This document shows, piece by piece, positions 1 through 8,702 of a stretch of DNA of 64,000 nt (position 1 is the first letter of the stretch; each line of letters begins with the position of its first letter). Position numbers and translations under genes: made by a program. The stretch is from Planctomycetaceae bacterium. Lineage in GTDB: Bacteria > Planctomycetota > Planctomycetia > Pirellulales > Pirellulaceae. The DNA lies in assembly GCA_020638975.1 (NCBI GenBank), contig JACKHN010000021.1:1-64000 (forward strand), written 5' to 3'. The notes under the pieces are model-generated. The model saw nothing but the letters and a program-made list of their open reading frames with translations, did no database searches and was not told the DNA's origin.

Positions 1-634
1 CTGGCAGGAAGTTGCCCATCGCATAGGTGAGGAACGTCCACACGAAGGCGGCCATGAAATACCACAGCGTTACATAGCTTGGCCCCTTGGATCTTGCGAT
101 GGGAGTAAGAAAGTTCGCCGCGACCAACGCTAAGCCAAGTAATGCGACGGGGTCAACCCAGAAAGGCGTTTCTCCCCACTCGACTCCCTGCGCACCAAGG
201 CCCGTCGGTAGATGGTATTGCTCACTAAACGATGCCACCCAAGGCTGAGCTTGAAAGGTTGGACCGACGATCAGTCCCGCAGCCGTACTGAGTACGATCA
301 ACTGCCACGCCCCGAAGATGAAGTAAGACAGTTTGCGGCTTAAGACCGGTTGCAACGTCAAACGTGGCACCGCCCATTCCAACACACCGAGAAAGGCACA
401 GGCGATGAAGCCATAAGCGACGGCGTTGGTGTGGACCATTCGCCAGCGCCCTGCCGACAGCAACTCGATCCCATTAAACGGGCTCCAGTGAATCAGCTGC
501 AGGGCCATGATGATGCCGCCGGTCATCGACACGCCGATGTACAGCAAAGCGGCCAGGAACCACCAGCGTACCAGACGTTCGTTGACCAAATCCTCGTGCC
601 GAGGCAATCTATCGCTCGTCGCTGCCGAACTCAT
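1..634 (-). CDS. ccoN: cbb3-type cytochrome c oxidase subunit I (CcoN-like), partial
   Basis: Only the first ~211 residues are in the window; the gene runs off the left edge. It is the catalytic heme-copper subunit of a high-affinity terminal oxidase, reducing O2 at the cytoplasmic membrane. The visible part has a short hydrophilic N-terminus (MSSAATSDRLPRHE) and then several membrane helices. The segment RMVHTNAVAYGF matches the early CcoN region carrying a low-spin heme b histidine. The ATG at 634 overlaps the TGA of the upstream membrane-protein gene as ATGA, so translation is probably coupled. With the diheme cytochrome further upstream it forms one operon. Binuclear-centre histidines and copper ligands lie outside the window, so the subtype assignment rests on the N-terminal motif and on context. 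Confidence 0.8.
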   Translation of the reverse strand, partial: MSSAATSDRLPRHEDLVNERLVRWWFLAALLYIGVSMTGGIIMALQLIHWSPFNGIELLSAGRWRMVHTNAVAYGFIACAFLGVLEWAVPRLTLQPVLSRKLSYFIFGAWQLIVLSTAAGLIVGPTFQAQPWVASFSEQYHLPTGLGAQGVEWGETPFWVDPVALLGLALVAANFLTPIARSKGPSYVTLWYFMAAFVWTFLTYAMGNFLP

Positions 635-1260
635 GCGTACTCCGTTTGTCGTCGATACGGGACATACAGTCCCAAGGGAAACACTAGGGCCATCGTCCAG
701 CCATAGATTAAGTGCGTGACCAGGCCGATCCACCAAGGAATCATCTCAACGATCCAATTGCCGCCGAACAGGATAGGCTGAAGCCAGGACAAGATCAGGT
801 AGAAGTGCACCAGCCACATCCCACCCGCCAATACGGTCGCGACGCCGACGCGGAAGCCAAACGATGCCTTATCCGTAATCCACATGAGCAGCAAGTGGAA
901 GGGAATGCCGAGGAGCATTCCGGTCCCAATATAGAGACAGCAACCAATGGTCAGCGTCAGGCCACCGTTTAACTCCAATGCACGTTCGCCCAGCGGAAAG
1001 GTCAGATAGATCTGAATTAATCGCAGTGGGTGACTCCCCACCAGCGCAGAGCCGACGACGTTGAACAGCAAGCTGGTCACGGCGCCGAACATGCCAAGGA
1101 CAAATCCAGCCAGCGCGTAGTAGCCTGTATAGAACTTGGTCGCTTCCCAGTGAACGGGCTGGCCTTCAAGTTCTTGTTCGAGTTGCGCGACGCGCTGACG
1201 CAACTCGCTTAGTTCAACTTGTTTTGCTTCACGTTCGGCAGAGTCCATTTCAGTTCTCAC
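631..1260 (-). CDS. Membrane protein of the cytochrome oxidase operon, function unknown
   Basis: The 209-residue product starts with a charged, probably coiled-coil stretch (residues ~5-37, rich in Glu, Gln and Arg). Four or five hydrophobic segments follow, around residues 47-75, 98-125, 133-160 and 172-200. I do not recognise a characterised family. It overlaps the upstream cytochrome c gene by 11 bp and the downstream oxidase subunit I by 4 bp, so it is very likely co-translated with them. An accessory or assembly role in the oxidase complex is inferred from context only. No heme- or metal-binding motif such as CxxCH is visible. Confidence 0.75.
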   Translation of the reverse strand: MRTEMDSAEREAKQVELSELRQRVAQLEQELEGQPVHWEATKFYTGYYALAGFVLGMFGAVTSLLFNVVGSALVGSHPLRLIQIYLTFPLGERALELNGGLTLTIGCCLYIGTGMLLGIPFHLLLMWITDKASFGFRVGVATVLAGGMWLVHFYLILSWLQPILFGGNWIVEMIPWWIGLVTHLIYGWTMALVFPLGLYVPYRRQTEYA

Positions 1261-2392
1261 TCTCCGGGCTTCCTGATTGATCGTTTGCCGATGGAGCAGT
1301 TATCTCGTCCAGGCCTTCAACTTCACGATGTTCAACAACACTCAAGGCATAGTGCACGAGGTGCCAGATCGTTTCGGGCTCGGCGGCGAGAGCCTGGTTG
1401 AAGGCCGGCATTGGCGTGCCGTTAATGCCGGTGTAGATGCGGCGATAGATGTCGATCGGCCTGCGACCGCCGTGCAACATGCCCGCCGTTAAGTCCGCCG
1501 CCGGCGCTGGCTCGCCCCAGGCGTCGAAATTGATCTTCTCGCGTTCGGCCTCGGGCTTCGCTTCCTGCTCGGCGATGTACTCGCGATTCAACCATTCCGT
1601 TTGGCCGCGTGCGTTGTCGCCGTGACACTTGGAACACCCACGACTCAGAAATGCCTTGCGCCCGGCCAAGATCGTCTCGTCGCTATACTTTGGCTGAGCC
1701 GTCACGGGCAACACTCCCAGATACTCAGCCTGTTGCCAAGAGTCGTGAATCCGGCTCATCGCGTCAGTAAACTCAAAAGGATCTAGCTCCTCGTCGGCGT
1801 CGTAGTCGAGTTCAGCAATCTGCGCTACCGAACGCTCCAACTCGCCGCGATAACTCAGCAAGATCACATAATCAATGACGTCTCGCACATCTTCGTCAGG
1901 AAGGAACGGGAACGCCGGCATCGAAGTGCCTTTTGCTCCGCGACGAATGACTCGTGCCAGATCTGCGTGATTCGGCTTCGCTCCATAAGGAGTGGAAGTG
2001 AACTTAAAGATGCCCTTGCGATAATCGCGAGGTTTCGGCTGTAAGTAGGGGGCTGCCTCGCCGTTCCCATCACCCGTGATCCCGTGACAGCCCACGCAGC
2101 GGCGATTGAAAACCGCTGCCCCATGCTTGACGCGGTCGGGGTCGAAGACATCGACTAGCTCGTTCATGTCTTCCGATACGGGAATCACCAATCGCGGGTT
2201 GATCGGGTTGCCAAAAAACTTGGTGAGCACCTCTTTAATCTGCCGCTGATGCGACTCGGGCAAAGCCTGTAATTCCTCGCTCATGACGAAGACGGGCTCT
2301 GCCTGCCGGGTGCATCCCGAGATGACCACGAACAGAAAACTTAACAAAGCGATTCGTCTCAAGGGGACGACCGCGCGATCGTAGGCTCGCAT
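1250..2392 (-). CDS. Diheme cytochrome c lipoprotein
   Basis: A membrane-anchored c-type cytochrome, probably the electron donor or CcoP-like component of the adjacent cbb3-type oxidase. The ATG at 2392 is preferred over an upstream in-frame start because it begins a compact lipoprotein signal ending LLSFLFVVISGC (lipobox-like, lipidated Cys). Two heme sites are visible: RRCVGCH with its Met ligand in GTSMPAF, and RGCSKCH with its Met ligand in GTPMPAF, one in each half of the 380-residue protein. The two halves look like duplicated cytochrome c modules. The gene overlaps the following membrane-protein gene by 11 bp. It is the first visible gene of the operon; no clear promoter was found upstream. 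Confidence 0.85.
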   Translation of the reverse strand: MRAYDRAVVPLRRIALLSFLFVVISGCTRQAEPVFVMSEELQALPESHQRQIKEVLTKFFGNPINPRLVIPVSEDMNELVDVFDPDRVKHGAAVFNRRCVGCHGITGDGNGEAAPYLQPKPRDYRKGIFKFTSTPYGAKPNHADLARVIRRGAKGTSMPAFPFLPDEDVRDVIDYVILLSYRGELERSVAQIAELDYDADEELDPFEFTDAMSRIHDSWQQAEYLGVLPVTAQPKYSDETILAGRKAFLSRGCSKCHGDNARGQTEWLNREYIAEQEAKPEAEREKINFDAWGEPAPAADLTAGMLHGGRRPIDIYRRIYTGINGTPMPAFNQALAAEPETIWHLVHYALSVVEHREVEGLDEITAPSANDQSGSPESEN

Positions 2393-2843
2393 TAATATAG
2401 ATCCGTCAAACAGTTGGTAGTCGTTCTGCCAGCCTACGCCGCCGCGCGACTGAAATCGCTTGTGTCCACTTACGCACATTCGATGCCAAACTCGGAAATA
2501 CTACCAGAGTTTGACTTTGCTTCGCGGTTAGCTCTCACTTGCCAACAGTGCGCGCGACAATTCGCACACACCAACGTCTTAAACGCACAATTGACAACCG
2601 TAAGGCATCCGTATGAGTTCCGTTACGCGATACTCTCCGTTGGAACGCCGCGATGCCATCCCAAGTGCTAGTCTGGGATGACATATTAGTAACACGTTGG
2701 CGATCATTGCAAGAGGCTCAACACACGCTAACACGGATGCAGCACAAGCGGATCGCCCAAATCGCCCGCTTCCTACGATGTGGAGCTACATGATGAGCCG
2801 GAGACATGCCATCCCTGAGACGACAAGCACGCACCACTCGTCC
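2393..2843. other. Intergenic stretch between oxidase operon and SGNH-like gene
   Basis: About 450 bp without a convincing gene. The only notable structure is a short hairpin at 2653-2684. A plus-strand frame at 2414-2671 is Cys/Arg-rich and looks non-coding. The region should hold the promoter of the minus-strand oxidase operon, but I could not place a credible -35/-10 pair. Confidence 0.5.
2653..2684. repeat. Short inverted repeat (hairpin)
   Basis: ATGCCATCCCA and TGGGATGACAT face each other around a 10-nt loop, with one mismatch. It lies between the 5' end of the cytochrome operon and the 3' end of the SGNH-like gene. There is no T-tract, so it is not an obvious intrinsic terminator. Confidence 0.45.
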
Positions 2844-3605
2844 TCACCGTTGAGGCAGTGACTCCAATACCGAATCGAGATACTTCTTCATCTCCTTATC
2901 CAGCGACTCGAAACCAACCTCCGAATTTGGTTGGTTTAGCGCACGACGCATCGCGTTGTGCATCAGGTATCGACCCGAATCGAGCTTCATGTGGATCGCA
3001 TCTCGGTGTAATTCGGCGACATCCTGAAGCGGCGCCTTCTGAGCGACGATGTCAGCGGCGATCTTCGCGAGCAAATCGATGGCATGGGTCTGCCGGAAAA
3101 TACGATTCGGATGTTGTTCCTGGAGCTTCGTCAGCAACGCAGTGATGTATGCGGGGCTATGGGCCATCTGGCCTGCTGCATTTTGCTCGGCATACTCTTC
3201 CACTCGCGTAGCGGACCGCGCCCAGCCGGTGTGAATTACGAAGATCGCCGTCGGTTGCATCGCGAGCCACTTTGAAATCACGGCTGCATCCTCGTCAAGC
3301 GTTGCGCCGTAATGGGTTTGCACCGAGACAACGTCGTATTGCTTCTCTTGCAATGCTGTTGGCCATAACTTTGACGATTTTACACACGGGGCTTCGGGAT
3401 GTTCGTAAATGAACGGCAGGCTCTTGCCGCAGTCCACGTGCCACTGCACGTCACCGTCTAATTTGGACGGAACGGTGTCCCAGGTCAGCGAGTTGCCTAT
3501 CAGATAGTAGCTGGTCGCCGGATCGTCGGCGTGGGCAACGTGAACGGCAGCGGTTGCAGCGAGCAGCAACAATGCGAGTTGACGCAACATGGAGTGAAAT
3601 CCCAT
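2844..3605 (-). CDS. Secreted SGNH/GDSL-like hydrolase, hypothetical
   Basis: The 253-residue exported protein has a signal peptide (MLRQLALLLLAATAAVHVAHA, split here as residues ~6-26). The mature part opens with YYLIGNSLTWD, resembling the GNSxT nucleophile block of some SGNH hydrolases. RDAIHMKLDSGRYL near the C-terminus could supply the Asp and His of the catalytic triad. The gene starts 3 bp after the stop of the upstream sulfatase and is almost certainly co-transcribed with it, which suggests de-esterification of a sulfated or acylated polysaccharide. That role is inference. A second Met five residues in could be the true start. Confidence 0.65.
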   Translation of the reverse strand: MGFHSMLRQLALLLLAATAAVHVAHADDPATSYYLIGNSLTWDTVPSKLDGDVQWHVDCGKSLPFIYEHPEAPCVKSSKLWPTALQEKQYDVVSVQTHYGATLDEDAAVISKWLAMQPTAIFVIHTGWARSATRVEEYAEQNAAGQMAHSPAYITALLTKLQEQHPNRIFRQTHAIDLLAKIAADIVAQKAPLQDVAELHRDAIHMKLDSGRYLMHNAMRRALNQPNSEVGFESLDKEMKKYLDSVLESLPQR

Positions 3606-3608
3606 CGG

Positions 3609-5132
3609 TTAGTCGATCGCCTTGAGCGGGAATGTCTCGGACGGTACGTGTTCACGAGCCATCAGCTTGGCGAGACGCTCCACCACCTCCGGATGTTTGG
3701 CTGCAACGTTGTTCTTCTCGCCAATATCTTCCGCGATGTTATACAACTCGATCTCGATGTTGCCTTTGACGATGTTCTGCCGAACGGCCTTCCAATCTCC
3801 GACTCGGATCGTCTGTTGGCCGCCGTATCTAGTAAACTCTCGGTACAAGAATGGTCGCGGTTCTTGTGACTTACCCATGAGCGTCGAGGCAAGGCTGATC
3901 CCATCGACATTCTCCGGTACTACGTCACTAGCTCCGGCGATCTCCAACAGCGTCGGCAGCCAGTCTTCAAAACCGCTGACTCGATCACTTGTCGATCCAG
4001 CCTTCACACGTCCTGGGAAACGAACAAGCGTCGGCACACGAACACCGCCTTCATACAACGATCCCTTCAGTCCACGCAACTCGCCAACACTGGCAAAAAA
4101 CTCGTAATCAACTTCTTCACCAAGATGCGTCGTTCCGTTATCCGAACTAAAAACGACGATCGTGTTTTCTGTCAGGTTCAATTCGTCCAACAGACTCAAA
4201 ACGTTGCCGATGTAGCGGTCCATTCGCGAGATCATCGCTGCGTATGCGGCGCGGGGTGTGTAGTGGGGGGTGTATCCGTAACCGCTAGCTCGCGTGAACG
4301 GAGGATCTTTCCAGCCCAGGTCGAGGTAGGGCTTTAGCTCTTCATCCGGCACATGCAACGCAACATGCGGAATCACGGTTGGGTAGTAAAGAAAGAATGG
4401 CTGGTCTTTGTTCGTGCGAACGAACTCCAAGACTTGTTTGTTAATGCGATCCGGTGCGTAGTCTTGCCCCTTAAACTCGTCGTAACTCTTTGGGTTCGAG
4501 GGATCGGCATCCTTTGCGAGACCTGCGTGTCCAGGAATCGGCGGATCGTTATTCAAAGTGACATGCTTGTCGTTATCCCAAAGATAGGACGGGTAATAGC
4601 TGTGTGCGTGGCTCTGGCAGTTGTAGCCAAAGAACCGGTTGAACCCTTGCACCAACGGGCGACCAGTCGACTCGGGACCACCCAGTCCCCACTTGCCAAA
4701 TGCTCCTGTTACATAGCCTTGCTTCTGCAGCAACTCCGCGATTGTCACCTCGTCATCTGGAATCGGCCATTGACCTTCGGGCGGCGTCGACTTGTTGCTG
4801 CGTACATACGCGTGTCCGGGGTGCTTACCAGTCATCAGCACGCAACGTGACGGCGCACACACGGCGTTACCACAATAATGTTGCGTCAACCGCATGCCTT
4901 GCTTGGCCAATCCATCAAGATTCGGCGTTTTGATTTTCTTTTGTCCAAAGCTTCCAAGCTCGCGATACCCAAGGTCATCCGCCAAGATAAACACAATATT
5001 CGGCTTCCGAACTGCGTCAGCAGCGAACGCCGAGCCGAGTGCATTGGTGAGCACGACAACGACACCAACAAACAGAATTGTCACGGAAAGTTGTCGAGGA
5101 TTTCGTAACGAGGGGAGGGGGGGATAACGCAT
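3609..5132 (-). CDS. Secreted arylsulfatase (family S1, CxPxR type)
   Basis: A type I sulfatase hydrolysing sulfate esters, probably of marine polysaccharide, outside the cytoplasmic membrane. After an N-terminal hydrophobic signal segment (residues ~16-38) the mature protein opens with KPNIVFILADDLGYRELG, giving the metal-binding Asp pair. The formylglycine signature is intact as VCAPSRCVLMTGKHPG. Later blocks include IVVFSSDNGTTH (metal-binding Asp-Asn) and a Lys in LRGLKGSLYEGGVRVP. At 507 residues it has typical S1 length. It is followed within 3 bp by an SGNH-like gene. The substrate cannot be read from sequence; maturation would need a formylglycine-generating enzyme not seen here. Confidence 0.92.
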   Translation of the reverse strand: MRYPPLPSLRNPRQLSVTILFVGVVVVLTNALGSAFAADAVRKPNIVFILADDLGYRELGSFGQKKIKTPNLDGLAKQGMRLTQHYCGNAVCAPSRCVLMTGKHPGHAYVRSNKSTPPEGQWPIPDDEVTIAELLQKQGYVTGAFGKWGLGGPESTGRPLVQGFNRFFGYNCQSHAHSYYPSYLWDNDKHVTLNNDPPIPGHAGLAKDADPSNPKSYDEFKGQDYAPDRINKQVLEFVRTNKDQPFFLYYPTVIPHVALHVPDEELKPYLDLGWKDPPFTRASGYGYTPHYTPRAAYAAMISRMDRYIGNVLSLLDELNLTENTIVVFSSDNGTTHLGEEVDYEFFASVGELRGLKGSLYEGGVRVPTLVRFPGRVKAGSTSDRVSGFEDWLPTLLEIAGASDVVPENVDGISLASTLMGKSQEPRPFLYREFTRYGGQQTIRVGDWKAVRQNIVKGNIEIELYNIAEDIGEKNNVAAKHPEVVERLAKLMAREHVPSETFPLKAID

Positions 5133-5452
5133 GACGACTTCCTGGGCTCTGAATTGGTGAATCGAATGATCGGTAAAGTATCCTCAGACGAGAGCGGCTC
5201 GTCAAACTGACGTCGTTGATAGCAGCTAGACTGATTGCCCTTTTCAGGTGCGTCCGCGTCAACAGGGCGAGCGAAGTGTAACAATAATTGTACTTGGTCG
5301 ACGACGCTTACTTCGCTATTCTCCCCCCATTCAGTTTATCGCGACGAGTGCTTGCACTCCGAAAGTGATAGCACTCGGTTTCGGGTGACCTTCAGTCGCT
5401 ACCACCGAAAGACACTAGATAAGGAATGCAGCCTGGTCTGCAAAACGAGGCG
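5133..5452. other. Divergent intergenic region between sulfatase and sugar operon
   Basis: About 320 bp between divergently oriented transcription units. It must hold promoters in both directions, but I could not identify a credible -35/-10 pair. No palindromic element of the kind seen elsewhere in the window is present. Confidence 0.4.
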
Positions 5453-7336
5453 ATGAAAGTTGCAATCTTGGCAGGTGGACAAGGCACTCGGATGGGTAGC
5501 CTGACGAAGCAGATCCCCAAGCCAATGGTCGACATCGGCGGGAGACCGATTCTGTGTCACGTAATAAAGCACTACGTAGATTATGGATTTCGTGACTTTG
5601 TAATTGCCCTGGGGCACCTGGGAAGCTGTATTCGCGAGTACTTCGAAGGTCCAGATGCCATTGAAACAGGGTGCCGCATTCAGCTAGTGGATACGGGCTC
5701 GGAAACGGCTACGGGCGGTCGCATTAAACGCTTGGCTTCCGCTCTGGGCGACGAACCCTTCATGCTAACGTGGGGAGATGGCCTGGCAGACGTCGATCTC
5801 GATGAACTGTTAGCCTTTCATCGCACTCACGGTCGACTCGCCACGGTCACGGCAGTGCAACCGCCATCGCGATTTGGGCATTTGCACCTGCAAGACGAGC
5901 GTGTTGTAAGTTTTGCAGAAAAACCCCAGCGCGGAGGCGTGTGGATCAATGGCGCCTTCTTTGTATTGGAGCCGGAAGTCTTCGACTACATTGCCGACGA
6001 CAGTACTCCGTTTGAACGGCAGCCAATGGAGCGATTGGCCGCAGATCAACAGTTAATGGCGTATCGCCATCCTGGCTTTTGGCAGTGCATGGACACCGTG
6101 TCTGAATGGGAAGGGTTGAAACGACTATGGTCGCTTGGGCAGGCTCCTTGGGTGACGACTCCCAGCTCAGTTCGCCAAGACGACGCATTGCTAACCACCA
6201 CGTCACCCGCCTCGAACGCACTAGCTGCAAAGAGGCGGGTTCTACCTCGCCAGGAAAGAGTGCTCGTCACAGGGCATGACGGCTATGTTGGCCACATCCT
6301 TGTTCCGATGTTATTGGAGGCTGGCTACGACGTTTGTGGGCTAGACAGTCTTTTGTACAAGGACTGTCTGTTCTGTCCCACTCAATGCGAAGTACCCAAT
6401 ATTCAGAAGGACATCCGTGACGTTACGGTTGGCGATTTGCGTGGCTTTGACGCCGTGATTCATCTGGCTGGGTTGTCTAACGACCCGTTGGGCGACCTTG
6501 ACTCGCAGCTAACATTCCAAATCAACTATCAAGCCACCATCGATCTCGCGGTCGCAGCCAAAGCAGCTGGCGTGAACCGCTTTCTGCAAGCATCCACGTG
6601 CAGTATCTATGGTGCTTCCGACGACAACTGGCTGACCGAGTCGTCTGCCTTCCATCCGGTGACGCCGTACGGAGTCGCAAAGGCACGAGTTGAACCGGAG
6701 TTGCTGGAATTGGCGGATGACCAGTTCAGTCCCACGTTGCTGCGTTTCGCTACGGCCTACGGTGTATCACCTCGTCTACGCGGTGATTTGGTAGTCAACA
6801 ATCTTGTCGGATACGCAATGACCACCGGCAAAATCCTCTTGAAAAGCGACGGTCAAGCGTGGCGACCGCTAGTGCATGTCGAAGACATGTCGCGAGCGCT
6901 GCTTGCCACACTGCAAGCGCCGCGTCAGCGAGTTCATTGCGAAGCGTATAACGTCGGAAGCACTTCGGAAAACTATTCGGTTCGTCAGATCGCCGAGCAG
7001 ATTGGAATGGCATTACCGGAAGCGAAGATCGCTTTCGCCGACAACGCCGAATCAGATCGTCGCAACTATCGCGTTAACTGTGACAAGTTCGCCCGCGTGC
7101 TTCCCGAGGGACGCCCGCGATGGAGCTTGCAACGCGGTATTCAAGAACTCATCGCGGCCTATCGGGAGACCGGCTTGACTTTGCAGATGCTTGAAAGCAC
7201 GCAAGTGCAGCGATTAGCCAAAATCCGCAGCTTGCTGGACGTCGGAGCACTGTCGCCCAAACTGCGTTGGAAAACAGCCCATAATTCCCAGTTGTACGTT
7301 GATCGAGTGGCTTTGCGCACGCAACGCGCTGCGTAG
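5453..7336 (+). CDS. Fused sugar-1-phosphate nucleotidylyltransferase / NAD-dependent epimerase-dehydratase
   Basis: Two enzymes in one 627-residue chain. Residues 1-~235 are a nucleotidyltransferase: MKVAILAGGQGTRMG is the NTP-binding loop, followed by PKPMVDIGGRPIL and the metal site TWGDGLADVD, closest in style to glucose-1-phosphate cytidylyltransferase (RfbF). After a short linker, residues ~268-570 form an extended SDR: GHDGYVG is the NAD-binding loop, STCSIYG holds the catalytic Ser, and PYGVAKA gives Tyr and Lys. It heads an operon with three C-methyltransferase homologues and a glycosyltransferase, pointing to an activated methylated deoxysugar. The ATG at 5453 is chosen because RfbF-like proteins begin MKVxILAGG; an in-frame ATG nine codons upstream is possible. 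CDP specificity is inferred. Confidence 0.87.
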   Translation: MKVAILAGGQGTRMGSLTKQIPKPMVDIGGRPILCHVIKHYVDYGFRDFVIALGHLGSCIREYFEGPDAIETGCRIQLVDTGSETATGGRIKRLASALGDEPFMLTWGDGLADVDLDELLAFHRTHGRLATVTAVQPPSRFGHLHLQDERVVSFAEKPQRGGVWINGAFFVLEPEVFDYIADDSTPFERQPMERLAADQQLMAYRHPGFWQCMDTVSEWEGLKRLWSLGQAPWVTTPSSVRQDDALLTTTSPASNALAAKRRVLPRQERVLVTGHDGYVGHILVPMLLEAGYDVCGLDSLLYKDCLFCPTQCEVPNIQKDIRDVTVGDLRGFDAVIHLAGLSNDPLGDLDSQLTFQINYQATIDLAVAAKAAGVNRFLQASTCSIYGASDDNWLTESSAFHPVTPYGVAKARVEPELLELADDQFSPTLLRFATAYGVSPRLRGDLVVNNLVGYAMTTGKILLKSDGQAWRPLVHVEDMSRALLATLQAPRQRVHCEAYNVGSTSENYSVRQIAEQIGMALPEAKIAFADNAESDRRNYRVNCDKFARVLPEGRPRWSLQRGIQELIAAYRETGLTLQMLESTQVQRLAKIRSLLDVGALSPKLRWKTAHNSQLYVDRVALRTQRAA

Positions 7337-7399
7337 ATCTAGCGCCATTGCCGAAACTGTGGACCTTCTATCTTAAGGCGATTTGATAAGAAACCCATC

Positions 7400-8626
7400 A
7401 TGCATTCAATCGTCCACTGCCGAAGTTGCCAGTCGCCCGATCTGCGATCGCTCGTGTCCTTTGGCGACATGCCGGTCGCTGACTTGCTAATCGATCCGAA
7501 AGAGGCACAGCATCCACCGGCGCTCTTCCCACTTCACTTAGTGTTTTGTCCGCAATGTTCATTAGTGCAGATCCGAGAAACGCTTCCTCCGGAGTTTCTT
7601 TTCAACTCCGATTACCCTTACTTCTCGTCTTTCTCCGATGACTTATTGGCACATGCTCGCGATAACGCGATGGAACTGCTGAGAGCGGAAGGATTGACCG
7701 AGAAGCACCAAGTAATCGAAATCGCGAGCAATGATGGCTATATGCTGCGACACTTCGCGGATGCCGGAATTCCCGTGTTAGGGATTGATCCGGCTGCGGG
7801 TCCAGTAAGTGCTGCCCGAAACATCGGCATTCCGACCGAACAGGAGTTCTTCACGTACGAGTTAGCACAACATTGGAAAGCGAACGGACGCACGGCCGAT
7901 GTCTTGATCGCCAACAACGTTCTAGCACACGTCGCCGACTCACTTGGCTTTGTGAAGGGGTTGGCCGCAATTCTCAAACCGACCGGTGTCGCCAGTATCG
8001 AATTCCCCTATGTCCGCGACCTGATTGATCACTGCGAATTCGATACGATCTATCATCAGCACTTGTGCTACTTTTCAGTCACCTCGGCGCAGTACCTCCT
8101 GGCTCAAGCCGGCTTGGTCATTCACGATGTTCGGCGCCTTCCGATTCATGGCGGCACGTTGCGACTGTATGTAAGTCATGATCGCCCGGTTAGCGAGGCG
8201 GTCGTTCAACTCTTAGAGCAGGAGCAGGCGCTTGGCATTGCATCGGTTGACTACTACTTGGACTTTGCCAACCGCGTCAACTCACTTCGCGACGAGCTGC
8301 GGCAATTGATTCTTGAGCTTGTTGAAAGCAATCATCGTATCGCCTGTTATGGCGCTGCAGCCAAAGGGACAACTCTGCTGGGTTGCCTCGGGCTACCCCG
8401 AAATGTCATGGAATACGTCGTGGATAGAAATGTCCATAAGCATGGACGCATGATGCCGGGCAGCCTTCTGCCGATCGGTCGCGTCGAACGGTTGGCCGAA
8501 GATCAACCGGATTACGTATTGTTGTTAGCTTGGAATTTCAAGGACGAGATCATTCGTCAACAGTGCGAGTATCGAAACGCCGGCGGGAAATTCATCGTCC
8601 CTATTCCGCAGATTCAAGTGATCTAG
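7400..8626 (+). CDS. Class I SAM-dependent sugar C-methyltransferase (TcaB9/NovU-like), copy 1
   Basis: The 408-residue protein has the three-part layout of sugar C-methyltransferases: N-terminal zinc-binding domain (CRSC at residues ~7-10 and CPQC at ~51-54), a SAM-binding Rossmann domain (VIEIASNDGYML, ~109-120), and a C-terminal Rossmann-like domain (CYGAAAKGTTLL). The active-site block is IYHQHLCYF; family members usually have YHEH here, so a Glu appears replaced by Gln. Enzymes of this type methylate C-3 or C-5 of a keto-sugar nucleotide. It lies 63 bp after the fused transferase-epimerase and is the most canonical of three tandem homologues. The exact carbon and sugar are not deducible. 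Confidence 0.87.
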   Translation: MHSIVHCRSCQSPDLRSLVSFGDMPVADLLIDPKEAQHPPALFPLHLVFCPQCSLVQIRETLPPEFLFNSDYPYFSSFSDDLLAHARDNAMELLRAEGLTEKHQVIEIASNDGYMLRHFADAGIPVLGIDPAAGPVSAARNIGIPTEQEFFTYELAQHWKANGRTADVLIANNVLAHVADSLGFVKGLAAILKPTGVASIEFPYVRDLIDHCEFDTIYHQHLCYFSVTSAQYLLAQAGLVIHDVRRLPIHGGTLRLYVSHDRPVSEAVVQLLEQEQALGIASVDYYLDFANRVNSLRDELRQLILELVESNHRIACYGAAAKGTTLLGCLGLPRNVMEYVVDRNVHKHGRMMPGSLLPIGRVERLAEDQPDYVLLLAWNFKDEIIRQQCEYRNAGGKFIVPIPQIQVI

Positions 8627-8702
8627 ATCGCGCCGATTTAGTTGACGCATCGATGTCGCGCGAAGCAAACGGTTGAAGATTTCCGACTGACGAGAGGACG
8701 AC

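Noticed and set aside
2414..2671. 85-codon plus-strand frame in the gap after the cytochrome operon
   Set aside because: No Shine-Dalgarno, no domain, Cys/Arg-rich and partly overlapping a hairpin.
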